Below, piece after piece: positions 7,937 to 16,962 of a stretch of DNA of 64,000 bases. Location of the stretch: the NCBI GenBank assembly GCA_964416305.1, contig CAYQDM010000004.1:94438-158437 (forward strand), read 5' to 3'. The position numbers and the translations under genes were made by a program. The first letter of the stretch is position 1. Each line of letters begins with the position of its first letter. This DNA is from Acidaminobacter sp964416305. GTDB taxonomy: Bacteria > Bacillota > Clostridia > Peptostreptococcales > Acidaminobacteraceae. The notes under the pieces are model-generated. The model was not told the DNA's origin and made no database searches. It was given only the letters and a program-made list of their open reading frames with translations.

Positions 7937-9013
7937 ATGGGATTCCACCTACAAGAAGAAAAGGTTGATTTTGGTACAACTTCCATAGAAAATATATTTA
8001 TTAATGATTTTATGCCAATGGCTAATGGAACTTATGTTAAAGTTTACCTATTGGGATACAAATTGGCAAGAGACGCAAATTTAAGTATAAAAAGCGACCA
8101 TCGTTCCATTTCCAGACATTTAAGCATACCGTTGGAAGATGTTTTGTCTGCGTGGGATTTTTGGGAAAAGAAGAAAATAATTGTAAAACACCCTAAGGAT
8201 GAAAGCGTCGGGATCTCCAGCGACTATGATGTTGAATTTCTATCTCTGCGACAGCTCTATCTTGACAATAATTTCGCTCCTAAGAATTTGGACCCGGATC
8301 ATTCCAAGCCTTCTTCAGGCGATTTGATCGACTCCATGAAAAATGCCGAGATTAGAGATATGTTTTATAGCGTCGACCAGATCATGAGGCGGCAGCTCAC
8401 ACCAAACGAGCGTACAGAGGTCTTGAGCTGGGTATTTGAGTTCAATCTGTCGCCTGAGCTGATCATTAAAGCCTTCCTTTATTCTGTAGAGCAAAAAAAC
8501 GTGAAGAATGTCAATTACGTCGGTGCAGTCCTGCGTGGCTGGTATGATCAGGGGATCTTGACCCCTGAGGAGGCCGAGGAGCTCATGAAGTCCAGCGGTA
8601 AGGCTTACGCTGCCTACAGAAAAATCTATAGGGTCCTTGGCTACACCAACAGGACAGTTTCCGGCGGAGACCGTGAAATCATCGACCGTTGGATTGACAG
8701 AGATCAGCTGGATCTTGATTTTTTGTGTGAAGTCATCAAGGAAGCCAGCAAAAGAACTTCGAACGCCAATATGAATTATATGGATACGGTCGTGGGCAAC
8801 CTCATTGAAAATAAAATTGATACAATTGAGAAATATAAAGCCTACATGGCGGAACGTGCCTCTGCAAAAGCCTCTAACGCCGAGTCGCAGAGCACCTCAA
8901 AATCGAGGGAACCCGTAAAATCAGGATCAAAAAACCGTTTCCACGAATTCGAACCAAAGAGAGATGACTATTCACCGGAGGACCTCGAAAAGCTGTTGAG
9001 GTCTAAAAAGTAA
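7937..9013 (+). CDS. dnaD: DnaD-family primosome protein
   Basis: 358 aa. An N-terminal winged-helix part (about 15-90) is followed by two successive DnaD/DnaB_2-type helical domains (about 135-205 and 220-295), including the NYVGAVLRGWYDQG motif and a second copy ending in MNYMDTVVGNLIENKI, then a charged, disordered tail. DnaD helps DnaA and PriA load the replicative helicase in Firmicutes. The helicase-loader gene dnaC/dnaI follows 74 nt downstream on the same strand, consistent with a helicase-loading operon. Confidence 0.88.
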   Translation: MGFHLQEEKVDFGTTSIENIFINDFMPMANGTYVKVYLLGYKLARDANLSIKSDHRSISRHLSIPLEDVLSAWDFWEKKKIIVKHPKDESVGISSDYDVEFLSLRQLYLDNNFAPKNLDPDHSKPSSGDLIDSMKNAEIRDMFYSVDQIMRRQLTPNERTEVLSWVFEFNLSPELIIKAFLYSVEQKNVKNVNYVGAVLRGWYDQGILTPEEAEELMKSSGKAYAAYRKIYRVLGYTNRTVSGGDREIIDRWIDRDQLDLDFLCEVIKEASKRTSNANMNYMDTVVGNLIENKIDTIEKYKAYMAERASAKASNAESQSTSKSREPVKSGSKNRFHEFEPKRDDYSPEDLEKLLRSKK

Positions 9014-9087
9014 GACATTAACTATATCAAAAAGGGGGATCGGATCTGGACCAGCGCCTTATCAAGCCTGTTTGCCGGACACATCAT

Positions 9088-10065
9088 ATGAAAAATCGCA
9101 TCCGCGACATCCAAAGCGCCTACCAATTGCGCCGTGATCGTGCCAGATACGATCAGGAACGGCGAAAAAATGAAATCTATGACAGAGTTCCACAAATTCG
9201 TGCCATTGATGAGGAAATTTCGAGAACGGGCTTGAAACTCTCAAAGCTCGTCCTTTATGGCAATGTTGATCCTGAGAAAGCTATAAAAGACCTGGAAGAA
9301 GCTCTCAAGAAACTTAAGAACGAACGGGCCTTTCTCATGACCGAGCACAATTTTCCTCTCGATTATGCGGAACTGCACTATACCTGCCCTCTATGCTCTG
9401 ATACCGGGCATCTGCCTGATGGACGCCTTTGTAAATGCTACCGCCAGCAACTCATCGAGTATGCCTATGATATGTCGAATCTGAAAGGCGTCCTGAGCCG
9501 CGAAAATTTTTCGACCTTTGATATGTCACTGTTCAGTGATGAGCCCTTTAAAGCCGAAACTCTCACGCCACGGGCGAATATGAATGAGATCCTCTCCATA
9601 AGCGAGGGTTTTGTCCACGAATTTGGAAACAAATACGACAATCTGCTGTTCTACGGCGCTACAGGCCTGGGGAAGACATTTCTGTGCCATGCGATCGCGA
9701 AATCACTGCTGGATAAGGGATATACCGTTATTTACCAGACGGCGTTCGGCTTGATCAAACTGCTTGAAAAGTACACCTTCAGCGAAACCGGCCGTTCCGA
9801 AGCGGCGGATGCCTATCAGATGCTCTTTGAATCTGATCTTCTGATCATCGACGATTTGGGGACAGAAATGGTGAATACCTTTACAAACACCGAGATTTTC
9901 AACCTCATCAATACGCGCCTGCTCAGACAGAAGCCTATGATTCTCTCCACCAACCTGACGCCGGTTCAACTGAGAGAAACCTATAGTGAACGTGTCGCGT
10001 CCCGGCTGTTCGGAGAATTTCGCTTTCTCTACTTTTATGGCAAGGATCTCCGCTGGGAAGTGTGA
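9088..10065 (+). CDS. Helicase loader, DnaC/DnaI-type AAA+ ATPase
   Basis: 325 aa from the ATG at 9088. A charged helical N-terminus is followed by a cysteine cluster (CPLC...CKC, about residues 105-127) that resembles the zinc-binding domain of DnaI, then an AAA+ domain with Walker A GATGLGKT (about 191-198) and Walker B LLIIDDLGTE. It loads DnaB helicase in partnership with DnaD. The ATG has no good ribosome site, whereas a CTG at 9046 in the same open frame has GGGGG 7 nt upstream and would add 14 residues. Either start is possible. Confidence 0.9.
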   Translation: MKNRIRDIQSAYQLRRDRARYDQERRKNEIYDRVPQIRAIDEEISRTGLKLSKLVLYGNVDPEKAIKDLEEALKKLKNERAFLMTEHNFPLDYAELHYTCPLCSDTGHLPDGRLCKCYRQQLIEYAYDMSNLKGVLSRENFSTFDMSLFSDEPFKAETLTPRANMNEILSISEGFVHEFGNKYDNLLFYGATGLGKTFLCHAIAKSLLDKGYTVIYQTAFGLIKLLEKYTFSETGRSEAADAYQMLFESDLLIIDDLGTEMVNTFTNTEIFNLINTRLLRQKPMILSTNLTPVQLRETYSERVASRLFGEFRFLYFYGKDLRWEV

Positions 10066-10095
10066 CAGTTGAGTGACATGTAATCAAAAACTATT

Positions 10096-10135
10096 AAAGG
10101 GAAGTTGGTGTAAACAATCACCAAACTTCCCTTTT
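10096..10135. terminator. Bidirectional terminator between dnaC and purA
   Basis: AAAGGGAAGTTGGTG and CACCAAACTTCCCTTT pair with a single bulge around an 8-nt loop. T-rich stretches occur on both sides, so it can end both the plus-strand dnaC transcript and the minus-strand purA transcript. Confidence 0.85.
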
Positions 10136-10154
10136 CCATTTTATACAGTTAAAT

Positions 10155-11444
10155 TTACGCCCTGTAAATGGCCCCGCGCACAATGGTCTGGTCCCGCTTT
10201 GGACCCACTGATACGATTTTAACCGGAATACCCATGAGTGCTTCAATGCGCTCAATGTAGCGCTTTGCGTTAACCGGCAGCGCATCGTAAGTCGTAACGG
10301 TGCTCAGATCCTCCTGCCATCCCTCAAAGACCTCATAAACAGGCTCACAGGCTTCAAGTACGGAAAGTTTCGCCGGGTACTCCGTGAGAATTTCATCCTT
10401 GTAACGGTACCCTGTACAGATTTTGATTTCTTCAAAACCTCCGAGGACGTCCAGAAGCATTAGTGCCACCGAAGTCATGCCATTGACGCGCGCTGAGTAC
10501 CTGAGTACTACTGCGTCCAACCAACCGCAGCGTCTTGCGCGTCCGGTTGTCGTTCCAAACTCATTGCCTTTGATACGGATTGCATTGCCCACTTCATCAT
10601 CAAGTTCAGTGACGAATGGACCCATGCCAACTCGGGTTGTGTAGGCTTTGGCAATACCCAGTACTTCTTCAATCTGGTTTGGGCCTATGCCGCAACCTAC
10701 TGCAAAGCCACCGGAAACCGGATGGGAACTTGTAACATACGGATACGTGCCGTAATCCACGTCCAGCATGGTCCCTTGAGCACCTTCCAACAGTACCTTT
10801 TTGCCTTCCATAACAGCGTCATGAACGAGAATCCCAGTGTCTGCAATAAAAGGCAGCACCTGTGCCGCAAAGACCTTGTAATCTGCCACAATGGCATCCT
10901 CAGAAAGCGGCGAACCACCGTAAAGTTTGACAATGATGTCATTCTTCCTGCGGATATTGCTCCGGAGGTGGGCTTCAAAGCGATCCCAGTCTTCCATGTC
11001 ACCGACCCGAAGTCCAATTCTTTCCACTTTGTCCATATAGCATGGACCTATGCCTTTTTTAGTCGTGCCAATTTTCATATCGCCCAGCGCTTCTTCTGAA
11101 AGGCGGTCGATTTCTTTATGGTATGGGAATATAAGGTGCGCGCGCTCACTGACTTTGATTTTGTCCGTAGCAACGCCATCTTTTTTTAGTCCCTCAATTT
11201 CCTTTAAAAAGCCCTCGGGATCAAAAACGACGCCATTTCCTATCAAATTCAAGGCATCCGGATTGAGAACGCCTGATGGGATCAGGTGGAGAGCGTACTT
11301 TTTATCACCTACAACTACAGTATGGCCGGCATTATTGCCGCCCTGTGCGCGAACGACGACATCTGCTTCACGCGCAAGATAGTCGATCACTTTTCCTTTG
11401 CCTTCGTCGCCCCACTGAGCGCCTACTATGACGACTGTTGCCAT
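10155..11444 (-). CDS. purA: Adenylosuccinate synthetase
   Basis: 429 aa from the ATG at 11444, with GAGGTG 6 nt upstream. Family motifs are clear: GAQWGDEGKGK with the catalytic Asp and P-loop near the N-terminus, NNAGHT, the IMP-binding KKGIGP loop, and GTTTGRARRCGW. It converts IMP and aspartate to adenylosuccinate with GTP, the first committed step to AMP. It has its own strong promoter and is not in a pur operon here. Confidence 0.97.
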   Translation of the reverse strand: MATVVIVGAQWGDEGKGKVIDYLAREADVVVRAQGGNNAGHTVVVGDKKYALHLIPSGVLNPDALNLIGNGVVFDPEGFLKEIEGLKKDGVATDKIKVSERAHLIFPYHKEIDRLSEEALGDMKIGTTKKGIGPCYMDKVERIGLRVGDMEDWDRFEAHLRSNIRRKNDIIVKLYGGSPLSEDAIVADYKVFAAQVLPFIADTGILVHDAVMEGKKVLLEGAQGTMLDVDYGTYPYVTSSHPVSGGFAVGCGIGPNQIEEVLGIAKAYTTRVGMGPFVTELDDEVGNAIRIKGNEFGTTTGRARRCGWLDAVVLRYSARVNGMTSVALMLLDVLGGFEEIKICTGYRYKDEILTEYPAKLSVLEACEPVYEVFEGWQEDLSTVTTYDALPVNAKRYIERIEALMGIPVKIVSVGPKRDQTIVRGAIYRA

Positions 11445-11496
11445 TCTGGTCACCTCATTAGATTGGATATTCTTGGTTTAATTGATCACAGGCATT

Positions 11497-11525
11497 ATCG
11501 TAACAGAGTTATGACTTAAAGTCAA
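11497..11525 (-). promoter_or_regulatory. purA promoter
   Basis: TTGACT (11520-11525) and TACGAT (11497-11502) are separated by exactly 17 bp. A small palindrome, GACTT-T-AAGTC, overlaps the -35 and could be an operator. No purine riboswitch is visible in the 137-nt interval. Confidence 0.65.
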
Positions 11526-11559
11526 ACGTTTTTCGTATATTTGTTCATCTTAGACGGTT

Positions 11560-11583
11560 AATGTTCGCCTTATAACGAACATT
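11560..11583. repeat. Inverted repeat between the GNAT gene and purA
   Basis: AATGTTCG (11560-11567) and CGAACATT (11576-11583) form a perfect 8-bp stem with an 8-nt loop. It touches the stop codon of the acetyltransferase gene. The T-run follows on the plus strand only, so it would not terminate the minus-strand genes well. Confidence 0.4.
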
Positions 11584-12145
11584 ATTTTTTAATAACCTGT
11601 TTCTCTATCTCCATATAGATATAATCCATCCATGCCAGCTCATCATGATAATCAAACCACTCCGGCCACTGATTAACCAGGGTAATTGGCATGGATTGGT
11701 CCTCATACGGCTCACGCTGTACATCATAGGTCACGAAGCCGGCCTTCTCATAGCAACGGATGGCCCTGGCGTTGAAGGATGCCGTTTTGAGCCAAACCCG
11801 CTCAAGGTTGAATCGCTCAAACACGAGTTCAAGATACCGCTTTACCGCCTCTGTGCCATACCCTTTGGACGTCCAGTCCGGATTGAAGCTGATGCCCATT
11901 TCCGCTGACTTCTGCTCTTTGTTGTACTGCTTGACTGTGATATAGCCTATAAGGAGCTGATCCGCAAAGGCGCCATAGACCCACTTTCTATAGGGCTGCC
12001 GCTTCATGAGGTACCAGGACAAAAAATCCGAAAAATTTCGTCCTGTAAAATTGTACGCTTGAAACCGGAGATCCTCATGCTTTCCCCATCGTGCCATTTG
12101 TGCCACATCTCTAAGCCTCAGCGGGCGCACCTCAACATCAGGCAA
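11582..12145 (-). CDS. GNAT-family N-acetyltransferase (RimJ/RimL-like)
   Basis: 187 aa. The start is a TTG at 12145 with AGGAGG 8 nt upstream. The fold motifs of GNAT enzymes are present: a beta4 strand (SAEMGISFNPDW), the acetyl-CoA loop (SKGYGTEAVKRYLELVF), and the C-terminal NARAIRCYEKAGF typical of RimJ/RimL-type proteins. The substrate cannot be inferred. The ribosome site overlaps the dnaB stop codon, so it is probably co-transcribed with dnaB. Confidence 0.85.
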   Translation of the reverse strand: MPDVEVRPLRLRDVAQMARWGKHEDLRFQAYNFTGRNFSDFLSWYLMKRQPYRKWVYGAFADQLLIGYITVKQYNKEQKSAEMGISFNPDWTSKGYGTEAVKRYLELVFERFNLERVWLKTASFNARAIRCYEKAGFVTYDVQREPYEDQSMPITLVNQWPEWFDYHDELAWMDYIYMEIEKQVIKK

Positions 12146-12157
12146 TCGACATACCTC

Positions 12158-13498
12158 CTAGAAAACCGGCTCGTCCACATAGTGGGCCTTGTCGGCGAAT
12201 TTTGCGTACTGTCCCAGCCAGACCAGCTCAACATCCCCCACCTCGCCGTTACGTTGCTTGGCAATAATCAGGTCAGCGATGTTCTTGCGCTCCGACTCTT
12301 TGTCGTAATACTCATCTCTGTACAAAAACATGACGACGTCTGCGTCCTGCTCGATCGCTCCGGATTCCCTAAGGTCCGAGAGCATAGGCCGATGGTCGGC
12401 TCGAAGTTCCGGTGCACGAGAAAGCTGGCTCAGTGCCACCACCGGGCAATCCATTTCACGTGCGATGGCCTTCAGTGACCTTGAAATGGTCGAGATCTCT
12501 TGTTGTCGTGATTCAGCGCGTCCTGATACGTTCATGAGCTGAAGGTAGTCAATCATGATCATGTCCAGCCCCTTTTCCATTTTAAGGCGCCGACATTTAG
12601 CCCTAAGCTCAAGAGGCGTTATGGCCGGGGTATCGTCTATGTGAATCTTCGCGGCAGAGAGTTTGGACATTGCTTTTGTCAGTGCCACCCAGTCATCCTC
12701 TGCCAATTTGCCATTTCTCATGTTCTGCATGGGAATCTGGGCTTCTGAGCTCAGCATCCGCTGAACCAGCTGCTCTTTGCTCATCTCGAGGCTGAAGACC
12801 GCGACAGAGGCGTCATTGCGAAGCGCTGCATTCTGACAAAGATTCAGGGCAAACGCGGTTTTACCCATAGATGGTCGCGCGGCGACCAGGACCAAATCCG
12901 ACTTTTGCAAACCACTCAATTTATAATCCAGATCCTTGAAGCCCGTAGACAAGCCCGTGATGGAGGCTTTTGACGCATAGAGCGCTTCAATGCGCTCGTA
13001 GGCCTTAATTAAGACTTCCCTAATTGGCTCGAGTCCCATTCTGTTTTTCTTTTGAGAAATGTCGAAGATGGTCTGCTCGGCAAACTCGAGCAGGGTGTCC
13101 GCACCTTCGTTGTCGTAGCCTCTCTCAAGTACTTCTGATGACGTTCGGATCAAGGTCCTGAGCATGGATTTCTCTTCGATTATGGTCGCGTAGTGACGTG
13201 CATTGGTCGACAGGACGCCAAAACTCGTCAGATCTGAAAGATACTCAATTCCGCCCACGGCCTCCAGCATACCTGCCCTGGTGAGGTCGTCCGATAGTGT
13301 CACAATGTCCACTGGCTCATTTCTTCCATATAGTCTGAGAATGGCGCTGAAGATCTCGCTGTGGGCTTCTTTGTAAAAATCTCCGCTCTCAATGATCTCG
13401 ACCACATCACTGATAGCGCCTTTATCCAGGATCATGGCGCCAAGCGCCGACTGCTCCGCCTCAATATTATGCGGAGGCAGTTTCGGATTCAACTCCAT
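12158..13498 (-). CDS. dnaB: Replicative DNA helicase
   Basis: 446 aa from the ATG at 13498 (MELNPKLPPHNIEAEQ). Fifteen further upstream codons are open but unlike the family start. The N-terminal domain (about 8-110) is followed by a RecA-like helicase domain with Walker A AARPSMGKT (about 203-211) and Walker B MIMIDYLQLM. It unwinds DNA at the fork after loading by DnaD/DnaC. Its start overlaps the last 10 nt of the transglutaminase gene, which implies translational coupling. Confidence 0.96.
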   Translation of the reverse strand: MELNPKLPPHNIEAEQSALGAMILDKGAISDVVEIIESGDFYKEAHSEIFSAILRLYGRNEPVDIVTLSDDLTRAGMLEAVGGIEYLSDLTSFGVLSTNARHYATIIEEKSMLRTLIRTSSEVLERGYDNEGADTLLEFAEQTIFDISQKKNRMGLEPIREVLIKAYERIEALYASKASITGLSTGFKDLDYKLSGLQKSDLVLVAARPSMGKTAFALNLCQNAALRNDASVAVFSLEMSKEQLVQRMLSSEAQIPMQNMRNGKLAEDDWVALTKAMSKLSAAKIHIDDTPAITPLELRAKCRRLKMEKGLDMIMIDYLQLMNVSGRAESRQQEISTISRSLKAIAREMDCPVVALSQLSRAPELRADHRPMLSDLRESGAIEQDADVVMFLYRDEYYDKESERKNIADLIIAKQRNGEVGDVELVWLGQYAKFADKAHYVDEPVF

Positions 13499-15636
13499 GT
13501 TGATCTTTCCCCTTTCAAGTAAATCCAGTACAAGTACCGCCATTTTCTTAACCAGTTGCGTTCGCCCCTGACGAAGTCATCCCTAAATTGCTTTAGTGAC
13601 GCTGCCGTCATTTCATCTCTATAACTGCCATAATATGCACCTTCAACCCACCCTGTAAGCCTTGACGGATCAATGGCCGGGGAGTGACTTGCGCTCTGAT
13701 TGGGCATTTGAGAGGCACATTGATAGATGACTTCTTTCGGCGTCATTCCAGTCCAAGCGTCAAGGCCACATTTAAGAATCAGAAGCGTCATGACATCATC
13801 CGCCAGCCTGATTGTCAGGTGAAGTTCGCTTTGGGATTTCAGCCACCATCGGCGAACAAAAAATGTCAAAATCAACAGGATGAGGAGCAGTGTCGTGCCG
13901 CCCAGCCATATCCCGTAAGCCGGAAAACGCTGTGATGGTTGGCCATTCTCTTCAAACGGGTCTTCTTCCATTTCGTCTTCCGGCCGCGCTGGGAGGTCAT
14001 CTGTTGCATTTGGCCCCAAAACAGGCGCGGAACTATCATTAGTCGATACGGTTTCTGCGACATAGGCAGGGGTGGTCTCCATCACGGTCCACCGGCCGTC
14101 AAGATAAAGCTCGGCCCAAGCGTGAGCCCGGTCTGCGGTGACAATGTAATCACCGTCGGCATTCGACTCATAAGGTGTGAGGAAACCCTCTACGTAGCGG
14201 GCTGGGATGCCGGCTGCCCGGGACATGACTACCATGGCACTGGCAAAGTAGGTACAGTAGCCCTGCTGCTCTTCAAACAGGAAATGTTCTACAAAATCCA
14301 CTTCATCGCCAGGTACGGAAGGGCTTAAGTTGTACGTTAAGGCTAGAAGATGCTCCTGAATGGCTTCCGCCTTGTCGCGAGTATCTGTAGACTGGGCTGT
14401 AAGAGAGGCTGTCAATGCCTTCACCTTTTCGGAGTAACCCTCAGGAAGCTGAAAATACTCTGTTCCGGATTCCAGACGGCTGGGCTGTGGTATTATAGTC
14501 GCGAGACGATAGCCACTTTCGAGTGACTCAAGTTGCCGGTCCAGGTAGATGATCCCATAGCGGTCCCGGCGAAGGATCCCGGGCGGAACGTCAATGCCTG
14601 TGACACCAAGTGGCGCAAACAGGGTTTTTGTAATTAAGTTGATTCCAAAGATCTCGATGTCATATCGCACCTCTCCGGATCCTCTGAGTGGCGCAGGCTG
14701 ATCGAGATAGAAGTTTTCGATTTCGCCTGTCTCTCTCTGCCAGGACTTTCCGTCATAAATCGTCAGGACGCGCCCTCTGAGATACAGATGACCACCGTGA
14801 CTGCTTCGCACCGAAAAGACGCGGTCTCGTCTCAGAGTAACCGGGCCACCCAGGCGATTTTCGCCAAGAGGCTCATAAATAGTATCTGAGAAACTGAAAT
14901 TGCCACCGGAGAATGGTGAATATTCTGACCTCAGCCAGGCGACTTGTCCAAAACGTTCGTCCAGCAGCTGAATGGTCTTTTCCACCGGAAAAACGGTGTA
15001 AATGCCAAGCCCAATAAGCATGGCCAGCCCTGACAGGAGCAGACCGCTGTAGCCTCGTTCTCCGGAAGTGGTGAACAAATACCCTGCATAGCCTGCAAAG
15101 TAAAGCATGAAGCCAGTGTCAATCCTATAGCCTTGAAACCAGGCGGTCAGTACCACGAGCATCGGCAAAAAAAGCTTTGCACGCCTGTTTTTCGAACTTG
15201 TAAAAATCAGCCAGGCCGCTATAGTCAGTCCCCAGGTCAGCAGAACGAAAAACGACTGTGGTGATTGAAAAGGATACTTTTCATAATCCAGGGCGTAATA
15301 AAAAAGACTGTTAAACAGGTTTGAGAAACCGCGAATACCCATTAATGCCTGCTCAAAAGTTTGGGCAGCCTTCATAGCCTGATAAGCCGGCATGAGTGGA
15401 TGAAGGCTAACCGGACTCACCAGCATCATTAAAACCAGGATCAGACTTCCAATGAGCGCCATTACTCTGACGACTGCGAAGCGCTCTGCGCCGCGGAGTG
15501 TGAAAACAGCACTGGCTGTGAGCGCAGCAATGTTGAGGAACGACACCTCAATCCCCGTCACGGTGCGGATGTGTGCGAGCATGCCCGCCAGCATTAAGCC
15601 TGCGAGGATCAGGGGGATCCTATCTTTTTGCGGCAT
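13489..15636 (-). CDS. Transglutaminase-like membrane protein (TgpA/YebA type)
   Basis: 715 aa. Multiple transmembrane helices fill the N-terminal ~200 residues. An extracytoplasmic transglutaminase-like domain follows with the catalytic Cys (GYCTYFASAMVVMSRAAGIPARYV), His (AHAWAEL) and an acidic residue in VMETTP. A further transmembrane helix (about 565-590) and a C-terminal cytoplasmic domain complete it. AGGAGGTGAG precedes the ATG. It belongs to the widespread MoxR-DUF58-transglutaminase gene set, whose function is poorly defined and possibly related to maturation of envelope proteins. A 96-nt gap separates it from the DUF58 gene, with no credible gene in it. Confidence 0.85.
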   Translation of the reverse strand: MPQKDRIPLILAGLMLAGMLAHIRTVTGIEVSFLNIAALTASAVFTLRGAERFAVVRVMALIGSLILVLMMLVSPVSLHPLMPAYQAMKAAQTFEQALMGIRGFSNLFNSLFYYALDYEKYPFQSPQSFFVLLTWGLTIAAWLIFTSSKNRRAKLFLPMLVVLTAWFQGYRIDTGFMLYFAGYAGYLFTTSGERGYSGLLLSGLAMLIGLGIYTVFPVEKTIQLLDERFGQVAWLRSEYSPFSGGNFSFSDTIYEPLGENRLGGPVTLRRDRVFSVRSSHGGHLYLRGRVLTIYDGKSWQRETGEIENFYLDQPAPLRGSGEVRYDIEIFGINLITKTLFAPLGVTGIDVPPGILRRDRYGIIYLDRQLESLESGYRLATIIPQPSRLESGTEYFQLPEGYSEKVKALTASLTAQSTDTRDKAEAIQEHLLALTYNLSPSVPGDEVDFVEHFLFEEQQGYCTYFASAMVVMSRAAGIPARYVEGFLTPYESNADGDYIVTADRAHAWAELYLDGRWTVMETTPAYVAETVSTNDSSAPVLGPNATDDLPARPEDEMEEDPFEENGQPSQRFPAYGIWLGGTTLLLILLILTFFVRRWWLKSQSELHLTIRLADDVMTLLILKCGLDAWTGMTPKEVIYQCASQMPNQSASHSPAIDPSRLTGWVEGAYYGSYRDEMTAASLKQFRDDFVRGERNWLRKWRYLYWIYLKGERSTWS

Positions 15637-15732
15637 GAAAGCTCACCTCCTGCGGCTGCAATTGCGTTTGCGGCTGTGTATGCGTCAATGCAAGGCAAGA
15701 CAAACCATTGCTCATGCACATGATACCCTTTT

Positions 15733-16962
15733 TTATAGCTTCGACAGCTCTGACGCTTCAGACAGTCTGAAAATCTGAAGATTTTTGACTGCCAAAAGCG
15801 ACAGAGGCACCTCATTGGTTATTTGCGGATCCAATGTGTGCCACTCGGGATCCAAGCTATAGCAGATTACTCTGAAATGCCGTTTCACCAGCCCTCTCAA
15901 CGTCTCCTGCATCACCGGATCGAGAGGTCCGCAAATCACAATCAACTCAGCACCTTCCTGAAAGCGTCTGGATTCTCGGCTCAGAAATTCCGGGAAGGCC
16001 AAAGGCCCGTCCGGCAAAAAGGCTGTGAGTTTGTCCATAAACAGGCCCAGATGGCGATACTGGCGGCCGTGGGCTTCAGTTCTGTGGCGATCGTTAATGA
16101 GCATCACAGTTTCGGTGCCTTCTCTCAGAAGTACTGTCAGGATGGAAGCTGCCACTTCTGCGATGCCATCGAAACGCAGCGCTGAAGCTTTTGCTTCGGT
16201 GGAATTAACGGCGATTTGAGGGGATTCGTAACCATCGGCAAAAACATAGGTCTTTTTACTGCTGGCATTCGAATACTCTTTGACCTGAAGCTCCGCCATT
16301 TTCGCGGTGAGTGCCCAATGGATGCTGCGGGCGCTGTCACCTTCAAGATACTTCCTGACGGATTTCACCGAAGTCTGGTCTTCCTTTCTCTGATCCGAGG
16401 AACGACGTGTGCCAAACAGCTCCACTGCCTCGAGCTTGGGCTTTCGGTATGGGTAGACTCTGGGATAGACGGCAACCTCAATTGGCTTCAGCCTGGTCAT
16501 GGTCCATGTCATGAGCTTCAGCGGATCACTGAGTTTCATGACAATTTCTCCGGCCGTGTAAAAACCTCTTCGATCACATCTCAGTTTGCGCTCAATTTCC
16601 TGAATTTCGTAAGGCCTAAAAGTGTAGTGCCTGAAATCGAACTCAACCTCGCCGAGTTCCTTTGAAATAACGGGCTTCACAGACAGATGAAATATTGGGA
16701 GGATCGAATTATTCAACAGCCGGTACTGGATTGTCAGGGTTTCACCGGCTGTCAAGACGGATGCGCTGATGTGAAAAGTCGAAACCAGAAGGATGATATT
16801 GGTCCAAAGAATTAACCCATTCACCAGGATGACGCCCAAAAGGAGCGACGTTGTCAGATAGAAAAACCTGGCGCCGGTGATCAGTACCAATAGAACCGAA
16901 ACTGAAACCACCATCAAAATTCTTATAAGGACGCCGCGGTCGACTTCAAATACTCTCGTCAT
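15733..16962 (-). CDS. DUF58 domain protein
   Basis: 409 aa. Two transmembrane helices near the N-terminus (about 10-55) are followed by an Ig-like region and the DUF58 signature (about 195-230), seen as RKYLEGDSARSIHW, in a vWA-like C-terminal half. The start codon overlaps the moxR stop codon as ATGA, so the two are coupled. MoxR-DUF58 pairs are thought to act as chaperone-like modules. The partner here may be the transglutaminase downstream (inference). Confidence 0.85.
   Translation of the reverse strand: MTRVFEVDRGVLIRILMVVSVSVLLVLITGARFFYLTTSLLLGVILVNGLILWTNIILLVSTFHISASVLTAGETLTIQYRLLNNSILPIFHLSVKPVISKELGEVEFDFRHYTFRPYEIQEIERKLRCDRRGFYTAGEIVMKLSDPLKLMTWTMTRLKPIEVAVYPRVYPYRKPKLEAVELFGTRRSSDQRKEDQTSVKSVRKYLEGDSARSIHWALTAKMAELQVKEYSNASSKKTYVFADGYESPQIAVNSTEAKASALRFDGIAEVAASILTVLLREGTETVMLINDRHRTEAHGRQYRHLGLFMDKLTAFLPDGPLAFPEFLSRESRRFQEGAELIVICGPLDPVMQETLRGLVKRHFRVICYSLDPEWHTLDPQITNEVPLSLLAVKNLQIFRLSEASELSKL

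Noticed and set aside
11445..11581. Purine riboswitch upstream of purA
   Set aside because: No three-way junction or conserved loop sequences are visible in this short interval, which is explained by a promoter and a simple palindrome.
14578..14585. CCCGGG in the transglutaminase gene as a Noc site
   Set aside because: Only the central six bases match. The flanks do not form the AT-rich arms of the Noc palindrome.
15639..15735. Small open frame of about 31 codons before the transglutaminase gene
   Set aside because: Codon usage and lack of a ribosome site do not support it, and it overlaps the ribosome site and start of the next gene.
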